From the NCBI RefSeq assembly GCF_000373905.1, contig NZ_KB892705.1, positions 4,398,375 through 4,462,374 of the forward strand: a DNA stretch of 64,000 nt. Direction: 5' to 3'. The first letter of the stretch is position 1; every line of letters begins with the position of its first letter. The position numbers and the translations under genes were made by a program. The stretch comes from Mycobacterium sp. 155. Lineage in GTDB: Bacteria > Actinomycetota > Actinomycetes > Mycobacteriales > Mycobacteriaceae. This document shows positions 1-9,983 of the stretch, one piece after another. Below the pieces are notes generated by a model, which saw only the letters and a list, made by a program, of their open reading frames with translations, did no database searches and had not been told where the DNA came from.

Positions 1-519
1 GTCCAGCCACACAAAGGTCAGCAGCGGACCCGGCGGGTGACCCGAGACATGGGTGATCCACGAATCCGCTTGATGATCAGGGATTCTCGACGAGAACGTC
101 CGCAACGCCTCGGGGATGTCGGTGATCGTCGGCACCTGCCGCAGGTATTCATGCGGCGCCGTGAGGCGGCCGGCGAAGCCGCGCTGCCAGCCGTCGATCA
201 TGGCCAGCGAGAACGCCCACACGCACGACACGGCCCAGGCCGTCACCGGCAGGGCCCGCCAGGGAAGCCGCTGCGCAAGCGTCGGGCCCCACCACACGGC
301 GGCCACCGCAATGGCGATCGCCGGGACGGTGCCCCAGCCGACGTGCGCATTCCACCAACCGAAAATCGGTGCGGTGTCGGCGAAGCTGTAGATCTGGCCG
401 GCCGTGCTGTTGATCAGTGGCGTGACGCTGCCGAGATGTAGATGCGGCACGACGAAGGCCGCCACCACGAGGGCCAGACCGATGATCACCGCGACAGCTT
501 CCCGGCGTCCGACCTGCAT
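1..519 (-). CDS. Integral membrane protein, C-terminus cut by window edge
   Basis: The reading frame starts at an ATG (517-519, minus strand) and stays open to base 1, so 173 codons are visible and the C-terminus is missing. The N-terminus has a positive start (MQVGRREA) followed by a hydrophobic segment at about residues 8-24. Further hydrophobic stretches lie at about 60-76 and 90-106, giving a polytopic inner-membrane protein. By position next to menE it matches the conserved membrane protein Rv0541c of M. tuberculosis (recalled synteny). No catalytic motif is visible and the function is unknown. It is divergent from the acetyltransferase at 618. Confidence 0.75.
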   Translation of the reverse strand, partial: MQVGRREAVAVIIGLALVVAAFVVPHLHLGSVTPLINSTAGQIYSFADTAPIFGWWNAHVGWGTVPAIAIAVAAVWWGPTLAQRLPWRALPVTAWAVSCVWAFSLAMIDGWQRGFAGRLTAPHEYLRQVPTITDIPEALRTFSSRIPDHQADSWITHVSGHPPGPLLTFVWLD

Positions 520-617
520 GCGCCCAAGCCTAGGCGGGCGTCGCCCGGGCGTGTCTGACCATTTGGTGACGGCGTTCACGCAATTTTGGTGGCGACGGTC
601 CCAAGTCAGATGAGATC

Positions 618-1454
618 GTGGGCGACGTGCACACCGACGTACTCTTCTGCGACACCGACCTGGCGGCCCGTATCGAGCGAGCCGAGACACAGCTGATCGT
701 CGCGGCCACGCACGCGGCGGGTCATCGCGGCGCGAACGTACTCGCGGTGCCGGTGGCCGGCGGGTACGCGTGTTGTGCCGAACCGTATTCGCCGCTGAAC
801 AAGGTGGTGGGGTTGGGTTTCGATGGTGTGCCCGACACCGCACTGCTCGGTGAGGTCGAACACATGATGGCCGCCCGCGGCGCTGCCACCCAGGTGGAGC
901 TGTCGACGCTGGCGGATCCGGCGATTGCGCCGTTGTTGACCGGCCGCGGTTACCGGCTGGCCGGATTCGAGAATGTTCTGGGCCGAGTGGTGGACGGCGT
1001 TGAGGAGTCGGTGGCCGGTGTCGAGGTCCGGCGCGCCGACGACCTCGACGCGTGGGTGGACGTGGTGGTGCACGGGTTCGCCCACCCAGACGGGGTCGGG
1101 GTGCCCAGTCATGAGGAATTCCCACGCGATGTCATCGAGCGGGTCGAACGTGACATGGAAAAGGCCGGCGCCGCAGCGTATATCGCGCTGTGCGACGGCG
1201 TGGTGGCCGGGGGTGGCAGCGCCCGGTTCGCCGACGGGATCGCCCAGCTCACCGGCGCTGCCACCGCACCGGCCTACCGGCGCCGCGGCGTGCAGGCCGC
1301 GCTGCTCGCTGCCCGGCTCGCCGACGCCGAGGCCGCCGGCTGCGAGATCGCTGTCGTCACCACGGCTCCCGGCTCGCAATCTCAGCAGAATGTGCAGCGG
1401 CGCGGCTTCCAGTTGCTCTATACCCGGGCGATTCTGCTGAAACCACCTGCCTAG
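618..1454 (+). CDS. GNAT family N-acetyltransferase
   Basis: A 278-aa protein with a GNAT fold in its C-terminal half. The acetyl-CoA pyrophosphate loop is visible as YRRRGVQAALL (R-x-x-G-x-x-x-x-L), preceded by the beta strand IAQLTGAATAP and followed by the typical asymmetric ending NVQRRGFQLLYTR. The N-terminal half (to about residue 140) resembles a degenerate second GNAT domain, as in tandem GNAT proteins. The substrate cannot be told. The start is a GTG at 618; an in-frame GTG at 627 is an alternative. It is convergent with menE. Confidence 0.85.
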   Translation: MGDVHTDVLFCDTDLAARIERAETQLIVAATHAAGHRGANVLAVPVAGGYACCAEPYSPLNKVVGLGFDGVPDTALLGEVEHMMAARGAATQVELSTLADPAIAPLLTGRGYRLAGFENVLGRVVDGVEESVAGVEVRRADDLDAWVDVVVHGFAHPDGVGVPSHEEFPRDVIERVERDMEKAGAAAYIALCDGVVAGGGSARFADGIAQLTGAATAPAYRRRGVQAALLAARLADAEAAGCEIAVVTTAPGSQSQQNVQRRGFQLLYTRAILLKPPA

Positions 1455-1503
1455 TAAAGGGTTTACGCCCTAGCAGTTGTCGATTTCGCGCTGGCTCAGG
1501 TGC

Positions 1504-2562
1504 TCAGCCGAACCGGGTCGCCAGCGCTCGGCGGTCGAGCTTGCCGATACCGCGCCGGGGCAGTTCGTCCACGACGTGGATTTCGCGCGGCGCCGCCGTC
1601 GGGTCCAGCGTCTGCGCGATGTGGGCGCGCAGTTCGGTCAGCGTCGGAGTGGTGGCCGAGGCCAGCACCACCGCTGCGACCACCCGCTGGCCGAGGCGTT
1701 CGTCGGCGACACCGAACACCGCGCATTCGGCGATGGCCGGGTGGGTGGCCAACGCCGACTCCACCAGCTGCGGCAGCACGGTCAGCCCGCCTGTGCTGAT
1801 CGCGTCGTCGACCCGGCCCAGGACCCGCAGCACCCCCGCGTCGTCCACGACCCCGAGGTCGTCGGTGCGGAACCAGCCTGGTTCGGCGAACGGGTTGGGG
1901 CTTGAGCCCATTGCTCCTCGCGTCCGTACCGGGTTGCGGTACCCCTTGGCCAGCGTTGCCCCGCCGAGCAGAATCCGGCCGTCATCGATGCGCACCGACA
2001 CCCCGTCCAGCGGCACCCCGTCGTAGACGCAGCCGCCCGCGGTCTCGCTCATGCCGTAGGTGCGCACCACCGTGACACCGGCCGCGGCAGCGCGTTCGGC
2101 GACCCCGGCGGGCATGGGGCCGCCGCCGATCAGCACGGCGTCCAGGGCGGCCAGTGCCGCTGCCGCCTCGGCATCCCGCAGGGCTTTGTCCAGCTGCACC
2201 GCCACCAGCGACGCGTACCGCTGCCCGGAGCCCATCGCTGCGACCGCACGGGGTAGATCACCGACATCGAACGACGGGGTGATGGCTATCGGTGTGGTGC
2301 CTGCGACGATGCTGCGAACCAGGACCTGCAGCCCCGCGATGTGATAGCCCGGCAGTGCCGACAACCAGTGCCCAGGCCCACCCAGACGTCGGTGGGTCGC
2401 GTCGGCGCTCGCCCGCAGTGCCGACGCGGTCAGCAGGGCTCCCTTGGGAATACCGGTGGTGCCTGATGTCGACACCACCACCGCGACATCGTCGTCGATC
2501 GGCGAACCGGCGCGTAAAGCCGTTGTCAGCAGCGCTGTTTGGCGTTCGTCGTCGGCGGGCAC
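1504..2562 (-). CDS. menE: o-Succinylbenzoate-CoA ligase MenE
   Basis: MenE adenylates o-succinylbenzoate and forms OSB-CoA in menaquinone synthesis. Adenylate-forming enzyme motifs are clear: the P-loop-like STSGTTGIPKGALLT, the A5-type YGMSETAGG, GWFRTDDLG, the hinge region GRVDDAISTGG, and the C-terminal catalytic lysine in RRGIGKLDRRAL. The best-scoring start is a GTG at 2562, giving 352 aa. The same frame is open back to a stop at 2689-2691 and reads like family sequence (ILRPIGVGT just upstream), but contains no ATG, GTG or TTG there. The native start may therefore be a non-standard codon near 2649-2658, overlapping the end of the upstream DUF3349 gene. Confidence 0.92.
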   Translation of the reverse strand: MPADDERQTALLTTALRAGSPIDDDVAVVVSTSGTTGIPKGALLTASALRASADATHRRLGGPGHWLSALPGYHIAGLQVLVRSIVAGTTPIAITPSFDVGDLPRAVAAMGSGQRYASLVAVQLDKALRDAEAAAALAALDAVLIGGGPMPAGVAERAAAAGVTVVRTYGMSETAGGCVYDGVPLDGVSVRIDDGRILLGGATLAKGYRNPVRTRGAMGSSPNPFAEPGWFRTDDLGVVDDAGVLRVLGRVDDAISTGGLTVLPQLVESALATHPAIAECAVFGVADERLGQRVVAAVVLASATTPTLTELRAHIAQTLDPTAAPREIHVVDELPRRGIGKLDRRALATRFG

Positions 2563-2654
2563 CGGAAGGATCGCCGAATCCCCGCCGGCCAGAACGGCCT
2601 CCAGGACCGGCAGCAGCGGAGCGGTGGTGCCGACACCGATCGGGCGCAGGATGG

Positions 2655-2987
2655 CTATGCCGACCCCTCTTGTCCGTCGGCGGAGTCCTCACCGGTCTCA
2701 TGGTCGCGCGCATCGTCGAGCGGCCAGCCCCTGGCGGCCAGGCGCTCACGCACCCGTTCGATGTCCTCGGCCCGCGGCAGCTCGTCGGTGATCTGCGTGA
2801 TCAGCACCCCGATGTCGACGTGATCGAACTCGCCGCGGTCGACGAGGTCACGGGCGACGGCCTTCACCTCCTCGTTGGTCAGACGCCGGGACAGCAGAGC
2901 CAGTAGCGGCACCCGGTCGGCATCGGGCACTCCTTCGGGATAACCGGACTTGAGCCAAGCCGCGATCTTGGCGAGAAAGGTATTCAC
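2655..2987 (-). CDS. DUF3349 protein (Rv0543c-like)
   Basis: A 110-aa acidic helical protein of the actinobacterial DUF3349 family, whose M. tuberculosis member Rv0543c lies in the same place next to menE. The family pattern is visible: NTFLAKIAAWLKSGYPEGVP at the N-terminus and RERLAARGWPLD near the end. The GTG at 2985-2987 is chosen because AGGAG lies 8 bases upstream; the longer in-frame extension to 3197 is not plausible coding sequence. A paralogue lies at 4823-5131 in the pit operon. Molecular function is unknown. Confidence 0.85.
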   Translation of the reverse strand: MNTFLAKIAAWLKSGYPEGVPDADRVPLLALLSRRLTNEEVKAVARDLVDRGEFDHVDIGVLITQITDELPRAEDIERVRERLAARGWPLDDARDHETGEDSADGQEGSA

Positions 2988-3252
2988 TGCAGCAACTCCT
3001 GATGGGGAACCGGGTGAAGATCCGGGGCATACGACGGAGACTGCTTTAGATCGTAGTGCCGTTGAGGCTTGTGGGTCACAGCGACGATATCGCAGTGATC
3101 CGCTCGCCGTTGCTGCTGGCAAACGCCTTGAAGCCCCGAGATGAACAGTCGGTGAACTCATCGCTGAGTCAGTGAAATTGCCTGTTGGGAGGGTCAAATG
3201 AGGCAGTGCACCGACTGGTCAAAATTGGCAGTAGTCCCCCAGAATTAGCGCC

Positions 3253-4497
3253 ATGAGCGCAGAGCTGATCATCCTGGTGTTGTTGATAGCAACAGCACTG
3301 GCCTTCGACTTCACCAACGGCTTTCACGACACCGGTAACGCCATGGCGACTTCGATCGCTACGGGTGCACTCAAGCCCAAGACGGCTGTCATCCTCGCCG
3401 GTGTCCTCAACCTGGTCGGCGCGTTCCTGTCAGTCGAGGTCGCTGTCACTGTCACCACCTCGGTGATCAAGGTGCAGGACAGCAAGACCGGTCACCTGCT
3501 GCCGTCGATCTCCTCGTCGACCGGTCTCACCATCATCTTCGCCGGCCTCATCGGTGGCATCCTGTGGAACCTGCTCACCTGGCTCTTCGGTATCCCGTCC
3601 AGCTCGTCGCATGCGCTCTTCGGCGGTCTGATCGGTGCCGGCCTGGCTGCGCTGGGCAGTGCGGGCGTCAACTGGAGCGGCGTCATCTCCAAGGTGCTCA
3701 TCCCGGCTGTTGCCTCGCCCGTCATCGCAGGAATCATCGCCGCGGTCGGAACCTGGCTGGTGTATCGCATCACCCGAAACGTGGTGAAGAAGCGTCGTGA
3801 ACAGGGCTTCCGCTGGGGGCAGATCGCCACCGCCTCACTGGTCGCGTTGGCTCACGGCACCAATGACGCGCAGAAGACCATGGGTGTCATCGCGCTGGCT
3901 CTCATCACCACCGGCCACTTGACGGGCGATGTGAAGAAGGACGGCCTGCCGTTCTGGATCATCCTGTCGTGTGCGCTCGCCATCGGCCTGGGCACCTACA
4001 TCGGTGGCTGGCGCGTCATCCGCACCCTCGGCAAGGGGCTGGTCGAGATCGAGTCCCCGCAGGGCTTCGCGGCTGAGGCCTCCTCGGCAGTGGTCATCCT
4101 GAGTTCGTCGGCCGCCGGCATGGCCCTGTCGACCACCCACGTTGCGACCGGTTCGATCCTCGGTAGCGGTGTGGGCAAGCCCGGAGCCGAGGTGCGGTGG
4201 GCGGTCGCCGGGCGCATGGCTCTGGCCTGGCTGGTCACACTGCCTGCCGCGGCCATCGTCGGGGCGCTGTCCTTCTGGCTGTCCGAGGGTGTCGAGTCGC
4301 TGACCGGTTCGGCCCTGGCCGGTGACGGCCTCATCTTCGTCATCCTGGTGGCGCTGTCCGGCTACATGTGGTGGCGTGCCCAGCAGCAGAAGGTCGATCA
4401 CAAGAACGTGAACGCCGATTGGGACGATACGACCAACTCCGTGGTGCCCGCCGAGGTCCGTGGTGCCGCCAAAAGCGGCGACAAAGCCGCCGTCTGA
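3253..4497 (+). CDS. pitA: Low-affinity inorganic phosphate transporter (Pit family)
   Basis: A 414-aa inner-membrane cation-coupled phosphate symporter. Both PHO4-family repeats are recognisable: DFTNGFHDTGNAMATSIATG near the N-terminus and ALAHGTNDAQKTMG in the second half, followed by STTHVATGSILGSGVG. About ten to twelve hydrophobic segments span the length. It heads an apparent three-gene operon with a small membrane protein (4525) and a DUF3349 protein (4823) and ends at a strong terminator. A paralogous operon lies at 47.9-49.4 kb. In M. tuberculosis (recalled) pitA points the same way as menE; here the trio is reversed. Confidence 0.95.
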   Translation: MSAELIILVLLIATALAFDFTNGFHDTGNAMATSIATGALKPKTAVILAGVLNLVGAFLSVEVAVTVTTSVIKVQDSKTGHLLPSISSSTGLTIIFAGLIGGILWNLLTWLFGIPSSSSHALFGGLIGAGLAALGSAGVNWSGVISKVLIPAVASPVIAGIIAAVGTWLVYRITRNVVKKRREQGFRWGQIATASLVALAHGTNDAQKTMGVIALALITTGHLTGDVKKDGLPFWIILSCALAIGLGTYIGGWRVIRTLGKGLVEIESPQGFAAEASSAVVILSSSAAGMALSTTHVATGSILGSGVGKPGAEVRWAVAGRMALAWLVTLPAAAIVGALSFWLSEGVESLTGSALAGDGLIFVILVALSGYMWWRAQQQKVDHKNVNADWDDTTNSVVPAEVRGAAKSGDKAAV

Positions 4498-4524
4498 CCG
4501 GACTTCGAGACCAACGAATAGGGA

Positions 4525-4809
4525 TTGATGATGACCTACGTAGAAGCGATCTTCAAAGTGCTGTTGGTCGGCCTGATCCTGGGTGCCGGCCTGCCCGCAG
4601 TGTTCGCGGCCGGCCTGGTTTCCTACTCCAGCGGCTCCGGTGGCACACAGGACGACGGCACCGTCTCGGCGCCGAACCCCGCGCTCAAGGCGCTCGGTCT
4701 GCTGCTGTTCGCCACGGTCGCGGCGGTGATCGCGGTCGCGATCCTGTACATCACCAAGACGACCATCATCCACCACTTCGGGTTCAACCCCGTTCCCTTC
4801 CTTCCGTGA
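4525..4809 (+). CDS. Small two-helix membrane protein of the pit operon
   Basis: A 94-aa protein with hydrophobic segments at about residues 8-30 and 52-75 and a Gly/Ser-rich linker between them. It lies 27 bases after pitA and just before the DUF3349 gene, matching the position of Rv0544c in M. tuberculosis. A paralogue with the same layout is at 47963-48247 next to the second pit gene, so the pair is probably functionally linked to phosphate uptake. The start has two consecutive ATGs (4528 is also possible). No enzymatic motif is visible. Confidence 0.85.
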   Translation: MMMTYVEAIFKVLLVGLILGAGLPAVFAAGLVSYSSGSGGTQDDGTVSAPNPALKALGLLLFATVAAVIAVAILYITKTTIIHHFGFNPVPFLP

Positions 4810-4822
4810 GTGAGCTGACCAC

Positions 4823-5131
4823 ATGACTGAAACCACCGGTGTCGTCGACAACGTCCTGGGCTGGCTGCACCAGGGTTACCCGGACGGCGTGCCGCCGAAG
4901 GACTACTTTCCGCTGCTGGCGCTGCTGAAGCGCACGTTGACAGAGGACGAGATCATCAAGGCCGCACAGACGATCCTGCGGTCCAGTGATGGTGATATCC
5001 CGGTGACGGAGGACGAGATTCACCGCGCCATCCAGCAGGTCACCGAGAAGGAGCCGAATCCCGAGGAGATCAATCAGGTGGCGTCGAGGCTGGCCTCGGT
5101 CGGCTGGCCGCTGGCCGCGCCGAGAAGCTGA
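4823..5131 (+). CDS. DUF3349 protein of the pit operon
   Basis: A 102-aa helical protein paralogous to the one at 2655-2987. Shared features are the N-terminal WLHQGYPDGVPPKDYFPLLA pattern (compare WLKSGYPEGVPDADRVPLLA) and the C-terminal ASRLASVGWPL (compare RERLAARGWPL). It is the third gene of the pitA operon and is followed directly by an intrinsic terminator. Co-occurrence with pit genes twice in this window suggests a role linked to phosphate transport, which is inference. Confidence 0.85.
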   Translation: MTETTGVVDNVLGWLHQGYPDGVPPKDYFPLLALLKRTLTEDEIIKAAQTILRSSDGDIPVTEDEIHRAIQQVTEKEPNPEEINQVASRLASVGWPLAAPRS

Positions 5132-5141
5132 GTTCGGAACA

Positions 5142-5171
5142 CGAAAACCCCCGCCACGGCGGGGGTTTTCG
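5142..5171 (+). terminator. Strong intrinsic terminator after the pit operon
   Basis: A perfect 13-bp stem (5142-5154 with 5159-5171) and a 4-base loop. The arms carry four A at the 5' side and four T at the 3' side around a C5/G5 core, so the hairpin can act in both directions. It lies between the pit operon and the convergent VOC gene. Confidence 0.9.
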
Positions 5172-5185
5172 TCGTTTAGCGGCGG

Positions 5186-5569
5186 TCAGTCGCGGACATC
5201 GTGGCGCAGCGGATGCGTCTCAGGGACTTCGACGAAGATCAGCGTGATGCCGTCTGGATCGGTCACATGCATCTCGTGCAGGCCCCATGGCTCCTCCTGT
5301 GCGGCCCGGGTGATCGGCACGCCGCGGCTTTCCAGCTCGGCCTGAGCGGCGTAGACGTCACGCACCTGCAACCACAGCGCACCGGGGAAGACACCGGATT
5401 CGGTCGGGGTGTGGTGGCCGGCCAATTCGATCAGTGACTGACCGGCGTAGAACACCGTGCCACCCGGGTACTCCCGGGCGATCGCCAGGCCGATCCCGTC
5501 GCGGTAGAACTCCAGCGATTTGGGGTAGTCGACCGGCCGGATCAGCATCCGAGTGACCAGGATCTCCAT
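5186..5569 (-). CDS. VOC (glyoxalase/dioxygenase) superfamily protein
   Basis: A 127-aa single-domain VOC protein with the paired beta-alpha-beta-beta-beta modules: MLIRPVDYPKSLEFYRDGIG at the N-terminus and MHVTDPDGITLIFVEVPE at the C-terminus, where the glutamate corresponds to a usual metal ligand. By position it corresponds to Rv0546c. The substrate is unknown; glyoxalase-like lyase, dioxygenase or binding roles are all possible. It is convergent with the pit operon and lies downstream of the SDR gene on the same strand. Confidence 0.85.
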   Translation of the reverse strand: MEILVTRMLIRPVDYPKSLEFYRDGIGLAIAREYPGGTVFYAGQSLIELAGHHTPTESGVFPGALWLQVRDVYAAQAELESRGVPITRAAQEEPWGLHEMHVTDPDGITLIFVEVPETHPLRHDVRD

Positions 5570-5614
5570 AGCGCTCTGTCTACCATCGGGTCCGGGCTTC
5601 CGCGGCGCGACACA

Positions 5615-6484
5615 TCAAACTGGCTGGACCCGCTGCCGTTTCATCATCGCGTCCACCAACGCGGGGGACACGGTGTTGAGGGCCTTGGCCGCGACCGCCA
5701 TCCGCGGCGCGATCTGGAGAGGGCGGGTGCGGGCCGCGGTCACCATCCAGTCCGCGGCTTCGCTTGCCGAGAGCCCGGGCAGTCTGTCGTAGGCCCGGGT
5801 CGGGGCGATCATGGGCGTCTTCACCAGCGGGTAGTACAGCGTTGTGGAGTGCACGCCCGCCGCGGACCATTCTGTTTCGATCACCCTGCTGACCGCGCTG
5901 AGCGCCGCCTTCGACGCGTTGTACACCGCGAACAGTGGTGCGGATTCGTTCATCACGCCCCAGGTGGCGACGTTGATGATGTGCCCGTCGCGGCGTTCCC
6001 GCATGCCCGGAGCCAGCCCGCGGATGAGCCGCAGCGGCGCATAGTAGTTGAGCGTCATGGTCCGTTCGACGTCGTGCCAGCGCTCCAGCGACTCGGCCAG
6101 CGGGCGCCGGATCGACCGCCCGGCATTGTTGATCAGGATGTCCACCCCGCCGAGGTCCCGTTCCACCCTGGCGACCAGTGCGTCGATAGCGTCCAGATCC
6201 GAGAGGTCCACCGCGTGGGCGCGGGCGGCGCCACCGCGGGCGGTGATCCGCCCGACGAGGTCGTCCAGTAGGTCTTGGCGACGGGCCACGGCCACCACGA
6301 TGGCGCCGCGCGCCGCCAGCTTTTCGGCAGCGGCCTCGCCGATACCCGAGGATGCACCGGTCAGCAGGACGCGCTTCCCGCCGAGGTCGATGTCGCCCCG
6401 GCTGTGCAGCCGCTCGGTCAACGGTGGGCGCATGCTGGTCAGCAACAGCTGTTCGGACAGCCGGCGCAGCGGACTCTTGCTCAT
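5615..6484 (-). CDS. Short-chain dehydrogenase/reductase
   Basis: A 289-aa classical SDR. The Rossmann cofactor motif is seen as TGASSGIGEAAAE (about residues 41-53), followed by the NNAG motif (INNAGRS) and the catalytic Y-x-x-x-K as YNASKAA, with an upstream serine region. The arginine after the first beta strand (VAVARRQDLL) favours NADP(H). The enzyme is NAD(P)-dependent with unknown substrate. It corresponds in position to Rv0547c. Confidence 0.9.
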   Translation of the reverse strand: MSKSPLRRLSEQLLLTSMRPPLTERLHSRGDIDLGGKRVLLTGASSGIGEAAAEKLAARGAIVVAVARRQDLLDDLVGRITARGGAARAHAVDLSDLDAIDALVARVERDLGGVDILINNAGRSIRRPLAESLERWHDVERTMTLNYYAPLRLIRGLAPGMRERRDGHIINVATWGVMNESAPLFAVYNASKAALSAVSRVIETEWSAAGVHSTTLYYPLVKTPMIAPTRAYDRLPGLSASEAADWMVTAARTRPLQIAPRMAVAAKALNTVSPALVDAMMKRQRVQPV

Positions 6485-6524
6485 CCGATGAGTCTAAGAA
6501 CGGAGCTGTACCGGGTGAACTTCG

Positions 6525-9422
6525 TCAGGCCGGCGTTTGCGCGGGATCGCGATGGATCGATGTCGGCCACGGTTGCGGCACCGGGCGCGCGCGCACGTGT
6601 TGCGGCCACCAGAACCAGCGTCCGAGCAACGCTGCCAGCGACGGCGTCATGAGCGATCGCACCACCAGGGTGTCGAACAGCAGCCCCAGGCCGATGGTGG
6701 TACCCACCTGTCCGATCACGATCAGAGAGCTGACCGACATCGACATCATCGTGAACGCGAACACCAGACCTGCGGCGGTGACGACGGATCCGGTGCCGGC
6801 CATCGCGCGGATGATGCCGGTGCGCACCCCGGCGTGGATCTCTTCTCTCATCCGGGAAACCAGCAGCAGGTTGTAGTCCGCACCGACGGCCAGCAGAACG
6901 ATCACGGACATCGGCAGCACCATCCAGTGCAGCGGTATCCCGACGACGTGCTGCCAGAGCAGGACCGAAAGACCGAACGACGCGCCGAGGCTCAGGACCA
7001 CGGTCCCGACGATCACGGCCGCGGCCGCCACCGCACGAGTCAGCACCACCATGATCAGGAAGATCAGGATCAACGAAGCGACCGCTGCGATGAGCAAGTC
7101 GTAATCGGCGCCCTGCTGCATGTCCTTGTACATGGCTGCGCTGCCACCGATGTAGACCGTCGAGCCCTCCAGTGGGGTGCCCTTGATGGCGTCTGCTGCC
7201 GCGGTGCGCAGCGGATCGATATGCGAGGTGCCTTCCTCGGTCAGCGGATCACCCTGATGAAAGACGGTGAACCGCACCGCATGTCCGTCGGGCGACAGGA
7301 ACAGCTTGATGCCCCGCTTGAAGTCTTCCGTCTGGAAGGCCTCCGGCGGCAGGTAGAAGTTGTCATCGTTACGGGATGCGTCGAACGCCTGTCCCATCGC
7401 CGTCTGATTGTTCTGCTGGGCGATGTTTTGATCCTGCTGCGCCTTCTGCGCCTGATACTGGTTGAGCAGGTACTGCTTCTGGTTCTTCATCACCTGGATC
7501 ATCGGGGGCATGGAGGCCGCCATCTGCGGTGTCAGTTCGGCCATCCGGTTGAGGTCCGGGACGATGTCCTGGAAGTCATCGGACATGGTGCCGATGCCGT
7601 CGAGGCTTTCGAAGATCGACCGCAGCGACCAGCACACCGGGATGTCGAAGCAGTGCGGCTCCCAGTAGAGGTAGTTGCGCATCGGGCGGAAGAAGTCGTC
7701 GAAGTCGGCCAGATGGTCGCGCACCTGGTTGATATCCATCGAAGTCTTGGCCATCTTGTCGGCCATCCTGCGAGTGACCTCGGCCAGCTGCAGCGTGGTC
7801 TGGTACAGCCTCTCCTGCGAGTCGATGGTCGTCTGCATGTCGTTGGCCTGTTTCAACGTGTTGTCCAGCACCGTCTGCTGGTAGTCGTTGTTCATGAGCG
7901 TGCCCGTACCGCTCTGGCTCATGGCGTAGGGCACCGAGGCATGCTCGATCGGCTTGCCGTCGGGCCGGGTGATGGTCTGCACCTGGGCGATGCCGTGCAC
8001 CCGCACCATCGCCTTGGCGATCTTGTCGATGACCAGGAAGTCGGCCGGGTTGCGCAGATCGTGGTCGGCTTCCACCATCACCAGTTCCGGGTTCATCTTG
8101 GCTTCGGAGAAGTGCCGGTTGGCTGCGGCGTACCCGACATTCGCCGGCACATCGGCGGGCAGGAAGATGCGGTCGTTGTAGGTGGTGTGGTAGCCGGGCA
8201 GTGTCAGCAGGCCCACCAGTGCCGCGATGACCGCCGTCACCAGAACCGCGCCGGGCCAACGGACAGTGGCGGTGCCGATGCGGCGCCATCCGCGCGCCCG
8301 GTCCATGCGTTTGGGATCGAGCACCTTGCCGAACCGGGTGACCAGGGAGATGAGCGCGGGCCCGAGGGTGAGTGCCGCGGCGACGACGATCGTCATCCCG
8401 ACCGACAGCGGGATGCCCATGGTCTGGAAGTACGGCAGCCTGGTGAAGTGCAGGCACAGTGTCGCCCCGGCAATCGTCATACCCGATGCCAGCACCACGT
8501 GCGCCGTGCCGTGGAACATGTCGTAGTAGGCCGACTCCTTGTCCTCGCCATTTCTGCGCGCCTCCTGGTATCGGCCGATCAGGAAGATGGCGTAGTCGGT
8601 GGCCGCGGCGATGGCCAGCGTCACCACCATGTTGGTGGCGAACGTGGTGAGCCCGAACACGTTGTGATAGCCCAGGAATGCGACGACGCCGCGGGCCGAA
8701 GACAATCCGATTACCACCATGAATAGCGTGATGAGCACTGTGACGACGGATCGGTAGACCATGAGCAACATCACGGTGATGACCGCGAAGGTGAGCATTT
8801 CGATCGTCTTCATGCTCGCGTCGCCGACGGCATTCTGATCCGTCGTGGTTGCGGCAGGCCCCGTCACGTACGCCTTGACCCCGGGTGGCGCCTGGGTCTC
8901 TTTGACGATGGTGCGGACGGCATCCACCGACTCGTTGGCAAGCGCTTCGCCCTGGTCACCGGCGATGTAGACCTGGACGTAAGAGGCTTTGCCGTCAATG
9001 CTTTGGGCGCCGGCCGCAGTCAGCGTATCGCCCCAGAAGTCCTGGACATGTTGAATGTGTTTGGGATCGGCGCGCAGTTTGCGGACCATCTCGTCGTAGA
9101 ACGCGTGTGCGTCCGCGCCCAGCTTGTCCTGGCCCTCGAGCACGATCATCACCGAGCTGCTGGTGTCGTACTCCTGGAACACTTTGCCGACGTGTTTCGT
9201 CGCGATCAACGCCGGCGCATCGTTGGGACTCATCGATACCGCGCGCATTTTGCCGACGATTTCCAGTTGCGGCACAACGGTATTGAGCAGCGCGACGATA
9301 ACGAGCCAGCCCAGCACGATCGGGATCGAGAAGGTACGGAGGAACCATGGCAGCCGGGGGCGTCTGACGTGCGGGGCCGGTGGAACGGCGTCGGTGGGGG
9401 TCTCGTCGGTGTGCAGTGTCAT
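6525..9422 (-). CDS. MmpL family RND transporter (MmpL4/5-like)
   Basis: A 965-aa inner-membrane RND exporter. Twelve TM segments are arranged as two repeats, with the paired proton-relay motifs [14 protein letters not shown] and [18 protein letters not shown] long coiled-coil-like periplasmic insert lies between about residues 470 and 650, with Cys-containing [12 protein letters not shown], as in MmpL4/MmpL5-type siderophore and drug exporters. It overlaps the upstream mmpS by 4 bases (9419-9422), so the two are translationally coupled. A divergent TetR regulator at 9984 probably controls them. The natural cargo cannot be told from sequence; siderophore or drug export is the family expectation. 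Confidence 0.95.
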   Translation of the reverse strand: MTLHTDETPTDAVPPAPHVRRPRLPWFLRTFSIPIVLGWLVIVALLNTVVPQLEIVGKMRAVSMSPNDAPALIATKHVGKVFQEYDTSSSVMIVLEGQDKLGADAHAFYDEMVRKLRADPKHIQHVQDFWGDTLTAAGAQSIDGKASYVQVYIAGDQGEALANESVDAVRTIVKETQAPPGVKAYVTGPAATTTDQNAVGDASMKTIEMLTFAVITVMLLMVYRSVVTVLITLFMVVIGLSSARGVVAFLGYHNVFGLTTFATNMVVTLAIAAATDYAIFLIGRYQEARRNGEDKESAYYDMFHGTAHVVLASGMTIAGATLCLHFTRLPYFQTMGIPLSVGMTIVVAAALTLGPALISLVTRFGKVLDPKRMDRARGWRRIGTATVRWPGAVLVTAVIAALVGLLTLPGYHTTYNDRIFLPADVPANVGYAAANRHFSEAKMNPELVMVEADHDLRNPADFLVIDKIAKAMVRVHGIAQVQTITRPDGKPIEHASVPYAMSQSGTGTLMNNDYQQTVLDNTLKQANDMQTTIDSQERLYQTTLQLAEVTRRMADKMAKTSMDINQVRDHLADFDDFFRPMRNYLYWEPHCFDIPVCWSLRSIFESLDGIGTMSDDFQDIVPDLNRMAELTPQMAASMPPMIQVMKNQKQYLLNQYQAQKAQQDQNIAQQNNQTAMGQAFDASRNDDNFYLPPEAFQTEDFKRGIKLFLSPDGHAVRFTVFHQGDPLTEEGTSHIDPLRTAAADAIKGTPLEGSTVYIGGSAAMYKDMQQGADYDLLIAAVASLILIFLIMVVLTRAVAAAAVIVGTVVLSLGASFGLSVLLWQHVVGIPLHWMVLPMSVIVLLAVGADYNLLLVSRMREEIHAGVRTGIIRAMAGTGSVVTAAGLVFAFTMMSMSVSSLIVIGQVGTTIGLGLLFDTLVVRSLMTPSLAALLGRWFWWPQHVRARPVPQPWPTSIHRDPAQTPA

Positions 9423-9841
9423 GCGGCCTTCACCAAGCAGTACGTCGCGGCATTCACACCCTGGGCCGTCCTTTCGTCCTTTACGACGTCATCGACGGTG
9501 ACCCGGCAGCCGATCGATTGACCGTCGCCCTGTACCAGCAGGTTCGGCTGCACGGACGGGATGGTTGTTTCGAGTCGCAAGGACCAGGGCACGCTGGTTT
9601 CGGTCCGCTGCGGCAATCCGTTGAGGTCGGTGTAGTTGACGGTTGCGGTGGTTCCCGTGCCGAAGACCTCGTAGACGACAACCTTCGGGTTGAACTTGGC
9701 CGCGGTGTCCGACCCGACCGGTGTCACCACCGCTCCGTCGGAACCGAACACCGATCGCAACTGCGAGACGGTGAGGACACCGACGGCAATCGCCACCACC
9801 ATGAGGGCAGGCAGCCAGCCGCGTTTGAGTACCGAGATCAC
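9419..9841 (-). CDS. MmpS family transport accessory protein
   Basis: A 140-aa membrane-anchored accessory protein of the MmpL transporter. One N-terminal TM helix ([17 protein letters not shown]) is followed by the MmpS beta domain, including [34 protein letters not shown] and the conserved tail [20 protein letters not shown]. The GTG at 9839-9841 puts the TM helix about 9 residues from the start, as usual for MmpS. The frame stays open to a TTG at 9908-9910, so a longer N-terminus is not excluded. Confidence 0.88.
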   Translation of the reverse strand: MISVLKRGWLPALMVVAIAVGVLTVSQLRSVFGSDGAVVTPVGSDTAAKFNPKVVVYEVFGTGTTATVNYTDLNGLPQRTETSVPWSLRLETTIPSVQPNLLVQGDGQSIGCRVTVDDVVKDERTAQGVNAATYCLVKAA

Positions 9842-9983
9842 CGGGCACGCCGAACTGCAGTCATGGTGGAAGCCCTTCCCCGAAATGCTGTCGCGCACCA
9901 ATGGCGACAACGAGCCTGGCTAGAGAATCTAAGCGAATAACTGGATATGGTCAATCCGGTTGCGGTGTCACTAGAATCACCCG

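Noticed and set aside
6537..8726. 729-codon open frame on the plus strand
   Set aside because: It is antisense to mmpL, low in family-like sequence and rich in His/Arg/Asp typical of reverse-frame reading of high-GC genes.
9911..9983. TetR operator between mmpS and tetR
   Set aside because: The stretch is AT-rich, but I found no inverted repeat long enough to call.
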